The notes beneath the pieces are model-generated. The model worked only from the letters and a program-made list of their open reading frames with translations. It had not been told where the DNA came from and ran no database searches. Below are positions 1 through 9,058 of a DNA stretch of 35,692 nt, piece by piece. Every line of letters starts with the position of its first letter. The first letter of the stretch is position 1. Origin of the DNA: Antribacter soli (GTDB taxonomy: Bacteria; Actinomycetota; Actinomycetes; Actinomycetales; Cellulomonadaceae); contig NZ_JAKGSG010000032.1 of the NCBI RefSeq assembly GCF_021568775.1, positions 1-35,692 of the forward strand, read 5' to 3'. The position numbers and the translations under genes were made by a program.

Positions 1-82
1 CCGCGGGGGGGGGGCCCCCCCCCGCCCCCCCCCCGGGCCCCCCCCCCCCCCCCCCCCCGGGGGGGGGGGGGCGCCCCCCCCC
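1..82. other. G/C-only homopolymer block, probable assembly artefact
   Basis: Every base from 1 to 82 is G or C, including a run of 21 C (38-58) followed directly by 13 G (59-71). It lies just past the 3' end of the suf operon, where a terminator hairpin would be expected. Ordinary mixed sequence resumes at 83. Most likely this is a contig-edge or polymerase/base-calling artefact around a strong GC hairpin; a genuine G/C-run terminator is the alternative. Confidence 0.6.
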
Positions 83-101
83 ACGTCTGTGCAACTCGCG
101 A

Positions 102-443
102 CTAGACGTTGAACCCCAGCATCCGCAGCTGGTCCTTGCCGTCGTCCGTGATCTTCTCCGGCCCCCACGGCGGCATCCAGACCCAGTTGACCCGGAAGCC
201 GTCGACGATGCCCTCGAGCGCGGTGGCGCTCTGGTCCTCGATGACGTCGGTCAGCGGGCAGGCCGCGGACGTGAGCGTCATGTCGATCGTCGCGTGGTTG
301 TTCTGGTCGAGCTGGATCCCGTAGATGAGGCCCAGGTCGACGACGTTGATCCCGAGCTCGGGGTCGATCACGTCGCGCAGCGCCTCCTCGACGTCCGCGA
401 CGGTCGTGGGCGTGGGCCCGACGCCGGTAGTGGTCTCGGTCAT
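102..443 (-). CDS. sufT: SufT-type metal-sulfur cluster assembly factor (MIP18/DUF59 family)
   Basis: A 113-aa protein, the last gene of the suf operon. SufT-family proteins act as accessory Fe-S maturation factors in the cytoplasm. Visible family signatures are DPELGINVVDLGLIY (about 27-41), the Cys in SAACPLTD (Cys62), and MPPWGPEKIT near the C-terminus. The ATG at 443 was chosen over an upstream in-frame start at 530 because GAGGTGA lies just before it. That Shine-Dalgarno overlaps the sufU stop codon (449-451), which indicates translational coupling, and the upstream extension would be low-complexity sequence inside sufU. The order sufS-sufU-sufT is the usual actinobacterial one. The family assignment is firm; the exact client proteins are unknown. 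Confidence 0.93.
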   Translation of the reverse strand: MTETTTGVGPTPTTVADVEEALRDVIDPELGINVVDLGLIYGIQLDQNNHATIDMTLTSAACPLTDVIEDQSATALEGIVDGFRVNWVWMPPWGPEKITDDGKDQLRMLGFNV

Positions 444-448
444 GTCTG

Positions 449-949
449 TCACCTCAGTCCGTCCGTCGACACCAGCGCGCCGCTGCGCACCAGCGAGTCC
501 TTGAGCGCCGCCCAGCCGAGCAGCGCGCACTTGATCCGTGCGGGGTACTGCGAGACCCCGGTGAACGCGGTCGCGTCACCGAGCACGTCCTCGTCGTCGT
601 CCCCGAGCCCGCGGCCCCTGGACGACATCAGGTCGTGGAACAGCGCGTCGAGCCGCGCCGCCTCCGTCAGGGACGCCCCGGTCACGAGCTCCGTCATCAC
701 CGACGTGGACGCCTGCGAGATGGAGCAGCCCTGGCCCTCCCAGGTCACGCTCTCCACCGTGCCGCCGATGCCCGCCGCACCCGGCGCCACCGCCACGCGC
801 AGCGTCACCTCGTCGCCGCAGGTGGTGTTCACCTGGTGCGACTCCCCCTGGAGTAGATCGCCGGGCCCATGGTCGACGAGCCCCCGGCCGTGCGGGTGCT
901 TGGCGTGGTCCAGGATCACCTGCTGGTACATCTGCTCGAGCGAGCTCAC
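449..949 (-). CDS. sufU: SufU, zinc-dependent sulfurtransferase/scaffold partner of SufS
   Basis: A 166-aa IscU-like protein of the SufU type, which accepts persulfide sulfur from SufS and passes it to SufBCD. The three conserved cysteines are Cys44 (NTTCGDE, with Asp46), Cys75 (GQGCSIS) and Cys141 (IKCALLGW). The 20-residue insertion that separates SufU from IscU covers roughly residues 108-128 (RGRGLGDDDED region). The start is a GTG at 949 preceded by GGAGG four bases upstream. The gene begins 15 bp after the sufS stop and its stop overlaps the sufT ribosome-binding site. Confidence 0.95.
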   Translation of the reverse strand: MSSLEQMYQQVILDHAKHPHGRGLVDHGPGDLLQGESHQVNTTCGDEVTLRVAVAPGAAGIGGTVESVTWEGQGCSISQASTSVMTELVTGASLTEAARLDALFHDLMSSRGRGLGDDDEDVLGDATAFTGVSQYPARIKCALLGWAALKDSLVRSGALVSTDGLR

Positions 950-964
950 ACGTCCTCCGAAAGT

Positions 965-2341
<1,377 letters not shown>

Positions 2342-3109
2342 TCAGGCCATCGTGGCGCCGGTGCCCACGTACCGGTCGTAGCCCTCGTTCTCGAGGCGCT
2401 CGGCGAGCTCGGGGCCGCCCTCCTCGGCGATCTTGCCGTCGACGAAGACGTGCACGAAGTCCGGCTTGATGTAGCGCAGGATGCGCGTGTAGTGCGTGAT
2501 GAGCAGCACGCCCACGTCGGTGTTCTCCTTCGCCCGGTTCACGCCCTCGGACACGACGCGCAGGGCGTCGACGTCAAGGCCGGAGTCGGTCTCGTCGAGG
2601 ATCGCGAAGTGCGGCTTGAAGAGCTCGAGCTGGAGGATCTCGTGGCGCTTCTTCTCACCACCGGAGAAGCCCTCGTTCACGGAGCGCTCGGCGAAGGCGG
2701 CGTCGATGCGGAGGTTCTCCATCGCGCCCTTGACCTCCTTGCCCCAGGTACGCAGGGCGGGCGCCTGGCCCGTGATCGCAGTCTTGGCGGTGCGCAGGAA
2801 GTTCGCGACGGACACGCCAGGGACCTCGACCGGGTACTGCATGGCGAGGAAGAGGCCGGCACGGGCGCGCTCGTCGACGGTCATCGCGAGGACGTCCTCG
2901 CCGTCGAGCGTGACGGTGCCCGAGGTCACCTTGTACTTCGGGTGGCCGGCGAGGGCGGACGCGAGCGTGGACTTGCCGGAGCCGTTCGGGCCCATGATGG
3001 CGTGGGTCTCGCCGCTGTTGATCGTCAGGTCGACGCCCCGAAGGATCGGCTTGGCGCCTTCCTTGGTCTCGACGCTGACGTGCAGGTCGCGGATCTCGAG
3101 GGTGGACAT
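2342..3109 (-). CDS. sufC: SufC, ATPase subunit of the SufBCD Fe-S scaffold
   Basis: A 255-aa soluble ABC-type ATPase that drives conformational change in SufB-SufD during cluster assembly and is not a transporter. Walker A is GPNGSGKS (40-47), the Q-loop is AMQYP (89-93), the signature is FSGGE (148-152), and Walker B is FAILDETD (168-175), followed by SGLDVDALR. ETDSGLD is the SufC-type variant of Walker B/D-loop. I start at ATG 3109 (MSTLEIRDLHV), giving the normal family length. An in-frame start at 3283 would add 58 Arg/Pro-rich residues lying inside the ferredoxin gene. Confidence 0.96.
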   Translation of the reverse strand: MSTLEIRDLHVSVETKEGAKPILRGVDLTINSGETHAIMGPNGSGKSTLASALAGHPKYKVTSGTVTLDGEDVLAMTVDERARAGLFLAMQYPVEVPGVSVANFLRTAKTAITGQAPALRTWGKEVKGAMENLRIDAAFAERSVNEGFSGGEKKRHEILQLELFKPHFAILDETDSGLDVDALRVVSEGVNRAKENTDVGVLLITHYTRILRYIKPDFVHVFVDGKIAEEGGPELAERLENEGYDRYVGTGATMA

Positions 3110-3135
3110 TCTTGGTGACTCCAGGGATGAGAGGT

Positions 3136-3483
3136 TCAGGAAGAGGCCGGGACGTTGGCGTCGATGTCGACGAGCACTCGCTCGCCGTCGACGGTCACCG
3201 GGTAGACGGGCACGGGGCGCACCGCCGGGAGCTGGATGGGCTGGCCGGTACGGAGGTCGAACTGCGAGCCGTGCAGCCAGCACTCGACGAGGCAGCCCTC
3301 GACCTCACCGTCGGACAGCGAGACGGCGCCGTGGGAGCAGACGTCCGAGATGGCGTGCCAGTCGCCGTCGGCGTCGCGGACGACCGCGACCGGGACGGGC
3401 GCGCCGTCCGGACCGTCGAGCTCGACGAGCATCGTCTCCTCGGGCCCCAGGTCGGACGTCATGCAGACGAGCTGGGCAGTCAC
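3136..3483 (-). CDS. Rieske-type [2Fe-2S] ferredoxin embedded in the suf operon
   Basis: A 115-aa small Rieske protein of the non-heme iron oxygenase ferredoxin-subunit type. The cluster ligands are Cys49 and His51 (DVCSHGAVSL) and Cys68 and His71 (VECWLHGSQFD), with the usual C-x-H...C-x2-H pattern. No membrane segment is visible, so it should be a soluble electron carrier. The start is a GTG at 3483 whose bases overlap the sufD stop (GTGA), so translation is coupled. It sits between sufD and sufC, as in many Micrococcales and Streptomyces. A role supplying electrons for cluster assembly or release is inference; the redox partner is not encoded here. Confidence 0.9.
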   Translation of the reverse strand: MTAQLVCMTSDLGPEETMLVELDGPDGAPVPVAVVRDADGDWHAISDVCSHGAVSLSDGEVEGCLVECWLHGSQFDLRTGQPIQLPAVRPVPVYPVTVDGERVLVDIDANVPASS

Positions 3484-4706
3484 GCGACCGTCCCGAGGGC
3501 CGGGGCGCCGGTGATGACGCCCATCGACTTCTCGAGCTCGGCCTCGATGGACGCGAGCAGGCGCTCCTCGACGGAGGCGACGCCGATCTCGTGGATGAGC
3601 TCGGCGAAGAAGCCGCGCACGACGAGCCGGCGCGCCTCGGTCTCCGCGATGCCGCGTGACTGCAGGTAGAAGAGCTGCTCGTCGTCGAAGCGGCCGGTCG
3701 CGGACGCGTGGCCGGCGCCCTCGATCTCGCCCGTCTGGATCTCGAGGTTCGGCACGGAGTCCGCACGCGCGCCGTCGGACAGGACGAGGTTGCGGTTCAG
3801 CTCGTACGTGTCGGTACCTTCGGCGTTCGCCCGGATGAGCACGTCGCCCACCCACACGGTGTGCGCGCCCTGGCCCTGCAGCGCGCCCTTGTACGTGACG
3901 CGCGACCGGCACGACGGCACGGCGTGGTCCACGAACAGGCGGTGCTCCTGGTGCTGGTGCGCGTCGGCGAAGTACAGGCCGACCATCTCGACCTCGCCGC
4001 CCTCGGCGGTGAACTCGGCGTCGGGCGTGATGCGCACGACGTCGCCGCCGAACGTGACCACGACGTGCTTGAGCTTCGCGTCACGGCCGATGCGGGCACG
4101 GTGCGACGCGGCGTGCACCGCTCCTTCGGACCAGTCCTGGACCGTGACCACGGTCAGGTGCGCGCCGTCCTCGACGACGATCTCGACCGTCTCGGACACC
4201 GTCGCCACGCCGGCGTGGTCGAGGACGACCACGGCCTGCGAGTGCCGCTCGGCGCGCACGAGGACGTGCGCCGCGGTGGCCTCGGACGAGACGCCGTCGA
4301 TCCGCACCGACGTCACGTCGGTGGCCACGGCCTCGACGGGGATCGTCACCACGGTGGCCTGCTCGAACGCGTTCCACGCCGACACCGCGGTGCGGTCGCC
4401 GGGCTTGCCGGCGGTGCCCAGGCGGGCGTCGTCGCGGGCCACGGTCTCGACCTTGACCTCGGGGGCGGGGATCACCGTGACGGTCACGCCGGCGCCGGAC
4501 AGGTCGGCGTCGAACAGCGGCTGCAGCCGCGCGACGGGCGAGAACCGCCACTCCTCCTCGCGCCCCGTCGGGACGGGGATGTCCGCGAGGTCGAAGGACG
4601 TGAGGCGCTCCGCGCGCGATCCCTGCGGCACCGAACCGGCGCCGAACGCGTGGGAGTGGGCGCCGTCGGCGACGGCGCGCGAGTGATCGGTGGTAATCGA
4701 CGCCAT
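3480..4706 (-). CDS. sufD: SufD, Fe-S cluster scaffold subunit
   Basis: A 408-aa protein with the right-handed beta-helix SufBD core in its C-terminal two thirds. His333 in GAGHASATG corresponds to the functionally important SufD histidine near the proposed cluster-assembly site at the SufB-SufD interface. DDEQLFYLQSRGI and LVVRGFFAELI are shared SufB/SufD C-terminal signatures. The N-terminal 45 residues are variable. The ATG at 4706 overlaps the sufB stop by one base (TGATG), which sets the start. The stop overlaps the ferredoxin GTG. It pairs with SufB and SufC to form the SufBCD complex in the cytoplasm. Confidence 0.95.
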   Translation of the reverse strand: MASITTDHSRAVADGAHSHAFGAGSVPQGSRAERLTSFDLADIPVPTGREEEWRFSPVARLQPLFDADLSGAGVTVTVIPAPEVKVETVARDDARLGTAGKPGDRTAVSAWNAFEQATVVTIPVEAVATDVTSVRIDGVSSEATAAHVLVRAERHSQAVVVLDHAGVATVSETVEIVVEDGAHLTVVTVQDWSEGAVHAASHRARIGRDAKLKHVVVTFGGDVVRITPDAEFTAEGGEVEMVGLYFADAHQHQEHRLFVDHAVPSCRSRVTYKGALQGQGAHTVWVGDVLIRANAEGTDTYELNRNLVLSDGARADSVPNLEIQTGEIEGAGHASATGRFDDEQLFYLQSRGIAETEARRLVVRGFFAELIHEIGVASVEERLLASIEAELEKSMGVITGAPALGTVA

Positions 4707-6145
4707 CAGCCGACGGACCCTTCCATCTGCAGCTCGATGAGGCGGTTGAGCTCGAGCGCGTACTCCATGGGCAGCTCGCGCGCGATGGGCTCGACGAACC
4801 CGCGCACGATCATGGCCATGGCCTCGGTCTCCACCATGCCCCGGGACATCAGGTAGAACAGCTGGTCCTCGCTCACCCGCGAGACCGTCGCCTCGTGCCC
4901 CATGGACACGTCGTCCTCGCGGACGTCGACGTACGGGTAGGTGTCGGACCGGGAGATCTGGTCGACGAGCAGCGCGTCGCACAGCACGTTCGAGGCCGAG
5001 TGCGCGGCGCCCTCGAGCACCTGCACCAGGCCGCGGTAGGACGTGCGGCCACCGCCGCGGGCCACGGACTTCGACACGATCGAGGACGACGTGTGCGGCG
5101 CGGCGTGCACCATCTTCGCGCCGGCGTCCTGGTGCTGGCCCTCGCCCGCGAAGGCGATGGACAGCGTCTCGCCGCGGGCGTGCTCGCCCAGCAGGTAGAT
5201 CGCCGGGTACTTCATGGTGACCTTCGAGCCGATGTTGCCGTCGACCCACTCCATGGTGGCGCCCTCGGCGGCCGTGGCGCGCTTGGTCACCAGGTTGTAC
5301 ACGTTGTTCGACCAGTTCTGGATCGTCGTGTAGCGCACGCGGGCGTTCTTCTTCACGATGATCTCGACCACCGCGGAGTGCAGCGAGTCGGACGAGTAGA
5401 TCGGCGCCGTGCAGCCCTCGACGTAGTGCACGTACGAGCCCTCGTCGGCGATGATCAGCGTCCGCTCGAACTGACCCATGTTCTCCGTGTTGATACGGAA
5501 GTAGGCCTGCAGCGGGATCTCGACGTGCACGCCCGGCGGCACGTAGACGAACGAGCCGCCCGACCACACGGCCGTGTTCAGCGCGGAGAACTTGTTGTCG
5601 CCGGCGGGGATGACGGTGCCGAAGTACTCCTGGAAGATCTCCGGGTACTCGCGCAGGCCCGTGTCGGTGTCGACAAAGATGACGCCCTGCGCCTCCAGGT
5701 CCTCGCGGATCTGGTGGTAGACGACCTCGGACTCGTACTGCGCTGCGACGCCCGCGACGAGGCGCTGCTTCTCCGCCTCCGGGATGCCGAGGCGGTCGTA
5801 GGTCGCCCGGATGTCCTCGGGCAGCTCCTCCCACGAGGTCGCCTGCTTCTCCGTGGACCGCACGAAGTACTTGATGTTGTCGAAGTCGATGCCCGACAGG
5901 TCCGCGCCGAAGCTCGGCATCGGCTTCTTGCCGAACAGGCGCAGGGCCTTGAGCCGCTGGTTCAGCATCCACTCGGGCTCGCTCTTCAGCGCCGAGATGT
6001 TGCGCACGACCGCCTCGGACAGGCCACGCTGCGCGGACATGCCCGCGGCGTCGCTGTCGTGCCAGCCGTACTCGTACGAGCCGATGCTCGCGATGATCTC
6101 CTCGTCGGAGCGCTGCTCAGGCGCCGCCTGGGTCTCTGCAGTCAT
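4706..6145 (-). CDS. sufB: SufB, Fe-S cluster scaffold subunit
   Basis: A 479-aa protein, the length usual for SufB. Cys389 in [11 protein letters not shown] matches the conserved scaffold cysteine, Cys245 in YVEGCTAP a second conserved one, and [21 protein letters not shown] is the SufB C-terminal signature. The N-terminus ([12 protein letters not shown]) is typical of the family. I chose ATG 6145 ([11 protein letters not shown]), which overlaps the sufR stop as ATGA. The in-frame start at 6325 would read 60 junk-like residues within sufR. Cluster assembly on the SufBCD complex depends on SufC ATPase activity and SufS/SufU sulfur, all encoded downstream in this operon. Confidence 0.97.
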   Translation of the reverse strand: MTAETQAAPEQRSDEEIIASIGSYEYGWHDSDAAGMSAQRGLSEAVVRNISALKSEPEWMLNQRLKALRLFGKKPMPSFGADLSGIDFDNIKYFVRSTEKQATSWEELPEDIRATYDRLGIPEAEKQRLVAGVAAQYESEVVYHQIREDLEAQGVIFVDTDTGLREYPEIFQEYFGTVIPAGDNKFSALNTAVWSGGSFVYVPPGVHVEIPLQAYFRINTENMGQFERTLIIADEGSYVHYVEGCTAPIYSSDSLHSAVVEIIVKKNARVRYTTIQNWSNNVYNLVTKRATAAEGATMEWVDGNIGSKVTMKYPAIYLLGEHARGETLSIAFAGEGQHQDAGAKMVHAAPHTSSSIVSKSVARGGGRTSYRGLVQVLEGAAHSASNVLCDALLVDQISRSDTYPYVDVREDDVSMGHEATVSRVSEDQLFYLMSRGMVETEAMAMIVRGFVEPIARELPMEYALELNRLIELQMEGSVG

Positions 6146-6885
6146 CTCGTTCCTTCGGTGGGGGGCTTGAGTGGGATGTTCGTGGTGCAGGCGTGCGCGC
6201 CGCGCGCGATGGTGGCAAGGCGCTGCACGTGGGAGCCGAGGAGCCGGGAGAAGGCCTGGGCCTCGGCCTCGCACAGCTCGTTGAACTCCTCCGCGACGTG
6301 CTGCACGGGGCAGTGCCCCTGGCACAGCTGGACGGCGGGTGCGACCCCCGCGAGCGTCGACGGCGCGGGGACCGGCCGCGCGGAGGCGGCGTACCCGTCC
6401 GAGGACAGCAGCGCCGCGAGCTGCACGGCCCGGCCGGCGGGGTCGGTGGCGGTCAGGCGCGGCTCGTACCGGCGCACGACGGCGTCGTACCGCTCGCGCG
6501 CGAAGCCCGCGACGGCCTCGGGGCCGACCTCGTCGCGCAGGTAGCGCAGGACCTGGCCGGCGATCTCCTGGTAGCCGCCGGCCAGCTCGGACTGGCCGCC
6601 GGAGGTGACGACGTAGTGGCGCGCGGGCCGGCCGCGGCGCACGGGACCGGCCGCCGGGCCGCCCGCGGTGCCGTTCTCGTGGACGGAGATCTTGCCCTCA
6701 TCCTCGAGCAGGCCGAGGTGGCGGCGCACCGCGGGGGCGGTCAGCCCCAGCTCGTGCGCCAGGTCCGCGGCCGTGACGGGCCCGTCGACGGCCACGAGCT
6801 GGAGCACCCGGCGGCGAGTCGTGCCGTCCGTCTCGGCGTACGCCGGAGCGTGGGCCGTCGTCGGCTCTGTCGTGGTCGTGCTCAT
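6142..6885 (-). CDS. sufR: SufR-type Fe-S-sensing repressor of the suf operon
   Basis: A 247-aa regulator. Residues about 20-66 form a winged helix-turn-helix ([28 protein letters not shown]). The C-terminal half has cysteines 188, 192, 205 and 233 (LCQGHC, NELCEAE, HACTTN), the arrangement expected to ligate a regulatory Fe-S cluster. SufR with an intact cluster represses suf; cluster loss derepresses it. The ATG at 6885 has a strong GGGAGGTGA ribosome-binding site. The gene leads the operon and overlaps sufB by four bases (ATGA), so it should autoregulate through the palindrome upstream. The glycine/proline-rich linker at 72-86 is unremarkable. Confidence 0.94.
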   Translation of the reverse strand: MSTTTTEPTTAHAPAYAETDGTTRRRVLQLVAVDGPVTAADLAHELGLTAPAVRRHLGLLEDEGKISVHENGTAGGPAAGPVRRGRPARHYVVTSGGQSELAGGYQEIAGQVLRYLRDEVGPEAVAGFARERYDAVVRRYEPRLTATDPAGRAVQLAALLSSDGYAASARPVPAPSTLAGVAPAVQLCQGHCPVQHVAEEFNELCEAEAQAFSRLLGSHVQRLATIARGAHACTTNIPLKPPTEGTR

Positions 6886-6902
6886 CGGGTCACCTCCCTC
6901 GT

Positions 6903-6936
6903 GGCTGCCTGGCCGTCCCCGGGCAGCAGGGCAGCC
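6903..6936 (-). promoter_or_regulatory. Small inverted repeat in the sufR 5' leader
   Basis: GGCTGCC (6903-6909) and GGCAGCC (6930-6936) can form a 7-bp stem in the sufR mRNA leader, between the predicted transcription start and the ribosome-binding site. It may be a simple stabilising hairpin. No riboswitch class was recognised. Confidence 0.3.
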
Positions 6937-6954
6937 GGGGAAGACATCTTCGCT

Positions 6955-6993
6955 TTAGGGAACATCCTTGTTCCCTAATTCAGGATGCGCAAG
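6955..6993 (-). promoter_or_regulatory. sufR promoter with overlapping perfect palindrome (predicted SufR operator)
   Basis: TTAGGGAACA (6955-6964) and TGTTCCCTAA (6969-6978) are perfect 10-bp inverted repeats separated by TCCT. On the minus strand a -35-like TTGCGC (6993-6988) lies 18 bp from an AAGGAT -10-like hexamer (6969-6964), so the palindrome covers the -10. The inner GAAC-N6-GTTC has the same half-site spacing as the CAAC-N6-GTTG element known for cyanobacterial SufR. The inverted repeat is certain; the SufR assignment is inference from position. Confidence 0.75.
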
Positions 6994-7088
6994 GAAGGCG
7001 AGCCTCAGTCGGGCCGATCCCGCACAAGATCACACTCGCCACGTCACGGTCCGGCCACCCGGGTCGGGAGGCCCCCCGCCGACCCACC

Positions 7089-7103
7089 TACGATGGTCGC
7101 GTG
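7089..7103 (+). promoter_or_regulatory. -10 element and leaderless GTG start of the ABC exporter operon
   Basis: TACGAT (7089-7094) is a good -10 hexamer and the GTG start codon follows exactly 6 bases later (7101), so the transcript would begin at or next to the start codon. No Shine-Dalgarno is present. No convincing -35 is seen. Confidence 0.55.
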
Positions 7104-8147
7104 CCATCGTCCCTCGCGCCCGCCGGCGTGCCCGACGCGTCCACCGGCGTCCCGGCGGTGGAGATCCGCGGCCTCGTCAAGAGGTACGACGGGCGGGCGG
7201 TCGTCGACGGGCTCAGCCTCGTGGCCCGGCAGGGCGCCGTCACCGCCGTCCTGGGACCGAACGGCGCCGGCAAGACCACCACGGTCGAGTGCTGCGAGGG
7301 CCTGCGCACGCCCGACGCCGGGACCGTGCGGGTCCTCGGCCTCGACCCCGTCGCCGACGCGCGCGACCTGCGCCCTCGCGTCGGCGTCATGCTGCAGGAC
7401 GGCGGCCTGCCGACCGGCGTGCGCGCGGGCGAGATGCTGCGCCACGTCGCCGCGATGTACGCCCGCCCGCGCGACGTGCGCGAGCTCGGCGAGCGCCTCG
7501 GCCTGGACGCGTTCGCCCGCACGACGGTGCGCCGCCTGTCCGGCGGGCAGCGCCAGCGGCTCGCGCTCGCGGCCGCGGTCGTGGGTCGCCCCGCGGTCGT
7601 CTTCCTCGACGAGCCGAGCGCCGGCATGGACCCGCAGAGCCGCCGCGCCGTCTGGGACCTGGTGCGCGAGCTGCGGGCCGACGGCGTCGGCGTCGTCCTC
7701 ACCACGCACCTCATGGACGAGGCGCAGGACCTCGCCGACCAGGTCCACGTCGTGGACCACGGCCACGTCATCGCGTCGGGTACCGTCCGCGAGCTGCTCG
7801 CCGACCGGCCCGGGGCCTCCGGCACGGTCCGCGTCGAGGCCTCCCCCGGCCTCGACCTGCCCGCGCTCGTGCGGGCTCTCCCCCAGGCCCGCGAAGCGGC
7901 CCTCGTGACGCTGCCCGACGCCGGAGGCGGCCTCGGGACAGCGTCCGCGGCGGAGGCCGCCGGCCCGTGGGTCGTGGCCGAGGTGGAGCCGGGTGTTTAC
8001 ACCCTCACCGGGCCTGTGGACCCGCAGGCGCTCGCGGCAGTCACGGAGTGGCTCGCCGGGCAGGGCGTGCTCGCCCGCTCCCTGTCGACCGGGCAGCGCA
8101 CGCTCGAGGACGTCTTCCTCGACCTCACAGGGAGGCACCTGCGATGA
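7101..8147 (+). CDS. ABC transporter ATP-binding protein (exporter type, next to ctaA)
   Basis: A 348-aa ATPase. Walker A is GPNGAGKTT (52-60), the signature LSGGQ (146-150), Walker B VVFLDEPSAGMD (166-177), and the H-loop TTHLMDEA follows. The domain after about residue 225 is the variable C-terminal part of CcmA/DrrA-like ATPases. The GTG start lies 6 bases after a -10 element, suggesting a leaderless mRNA. It overlaps the permease by ATGA. The gene pair between suf and ctaA matches the recalled M. tuberculosis Rv1458c/Rv1457c arrangement. The substrate is unknown; the fixed neighbourhood of ctaA makes a role linked to heme or cytochrome oxidase biogenesis possible, but that is inference. 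Confidence 0.92.
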   Translation: MPSSLAPAGVPDASTGVPAVEIRGLVKRYDGRAVVDGLSLVARQGAVTAVLGPNGAGKTTTVECCEGLRTPDAGTVRVLGLDPVADARDLRPRVGVMLQDGGLPTGVRAGEMLRHVAAMYARPRDVRELGERLGLDAFARTTVRRLSGGQRQRLALAAAVVGRPAVVFLDEPSAGMDPQSRRAVWDLVRELRADGVGVVLTTHLMDEAQDLADQVHVVDHGHVIASGTVRELLADRPGASGTVRVEASPGLDLPALVRALPQAREAALVTLPDAGGGLGTASAAEAAGPWVVAEVEPGVYTLTGPVDPQALAAVTEWLAGQGVLARSLSTGQRTLEDVFLDLTGRHLR

Positions 8148-8980
8148 CGTCCTCCGAGCGGGCTCCGACCACCGCGACCACCACTGGCGCCGACGCGGTG
8201 CACCCGGGCGGGCCGGCGTCGGGCGGCGACCGGAACCTGGCCTCGCCCGCATGGCGGCGCGTGGCCGCCCAGGCCTCGTTCGAGACCCGCGCGATCCTCC
8301 GCAACGGCGAGCAGCTCCTCGTGACGATCGTGCTGCCCGTCATGGTGCTGCTCGGGCTGGTCCGGACGTCGTTCCTCGACCTGGACACCGGCGGGTACGC
8401 CCGGGCCGACTTCGTCACTCCCGGCGTGCTCGCCGTGGCCGTCATGTCGACGGCGTTCACGTCGCAGGCCATCGCGACGGCGTTCGACCGCCGCAACGGC
8501 GTGCTGCGGCTGCTCGCGACGACGCCGCTCGGGCGGGGCGGGCTGCTCGCCGGCAAGGTGCTCGGGGTGCTCGCCGTCGAGGTGGTGCAGGTGGTCGTGA
8601 TCGCGGGCGTGGCGCTCGCGCTCGGCTGGCGGCCCGACGTCGCCGGGATCCCCGCCGCGATCGGCGCCGTGCTGCTCGGCACCGCCGCGTTCACCGCGCT
8701 CGCGCTGCTGCTCGCGGGGACCCTGCGCGCCGAGGGCGTGCTCGCTGTCGCGAACCTGGTGCTGGTGCTGCTCCTCGTCGGTGGTGGCGTGCTCCTGCCC
8801 GCCGGGCAGCTCTCCGTGCCGCTCGCGCACGCGGCCGTCCTGCTGCCCTCCGGAGCCCTCGGCGAGGCGATGCGCGGCGCGCTCCTGGACGGGGCCGTTC
8901 CGCCGTTCTCCGTGGTCGTGCTGCTGGGCTGGACCGCGGCCCTGGGCTGGGGTGCGAGCCGCCTGTTCCGCTGGCACTGA
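8144..8980 (+). CDS. ABC-2 family transporter permease
   Basis: A 278-aa integral membrane protein with about six hydrophobic segments after a polar 40-residue N-terminus, for example ILRNGEQLLVTIVLPVMVLLGLV and LGVLAVEVVQVVVIAGVALALG. FDRRNGVLRLLATTPLGR fits the ABC-2 exporter cytoplasmic loop motif (R-x-x-G-x-L-x-x-L-x-x-x-P). The ATG at 8144 overlaps the ATPase stop, so the two are translated together and form one exporter. An upstream in-frame extension to 6968 is rejected because it overlaps the ATPase gene and is Arg/Pro-rich. Substrate unknown. Confidence 0.9.
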   Translation: MTSSERAPTTATTTGADAVHPGGPASGGDRNLASPAWRRVAAQASFETRAILRNGEQLLVTIVLPVMVLLGLVRTSFLDLDTGGYARADFVTPGVLAVAVMSTAFTSQAIATAFDRRNGVLRLLATTPLGRGGLLAGKVLGVLAVEVVQVVVIAGVALALGWRPDVAGIPAAIGAVLLGTAAFTALALLLAGTLRAEGVLAVANLVLVLLLVGGGVLLPAGQLSVPLAHAAVLLPSGALGEAMRGALLDGAVPPFSVVVLLGWTAALGWGASRLFRWH

Positions 8981-8981
8981 G

Positions 8982-9020
8982 CCCGGGCGAGGATCACACC
9001 CGGTGACGCGCTCGCCCGGG
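8982..9020 (+). terminator. GC-rich hairpin after the ABC permease
   Basis: CCCGGGCGAG (8982-8991) and CTCGCCCGGG (9011-9020) form a perfect 10-bp stem around a 19-nt loop, starting two bases after the permease stop. There is no T tract. It could terminate exporter transcription before the separate ctaA promoter. Confidence 0.45.
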
Positions 9021-9042
9021 GCGAGCGACCGGCGTCGGGCAC

Positions 9043-9058
9043 TACCGTGGGTGGCGTG
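9043..9058 (+). promoter_or_regulatory. Putative ctaA -10 element with near-leaderless GTG start
   Basis: TACCGT (9043-9048) resembles a -10 hexamer. GTG codons at 9056 and 9062 lie 7 and 13 bases downstream, and no Shine-Dalgarno is visible. A GTG at 9047 overlaps the hexamer itself and is an unlikely start. Confidence 0.45.

Noticed and set aside
6968-8143. Upstream extension of the ABC permease frame
   Set aside because: It would overlap the whole ATPase gene in another frame with Arg/Pro-rich translation. The ATG at 8144 overlapping the ATPase stop is the natural start.
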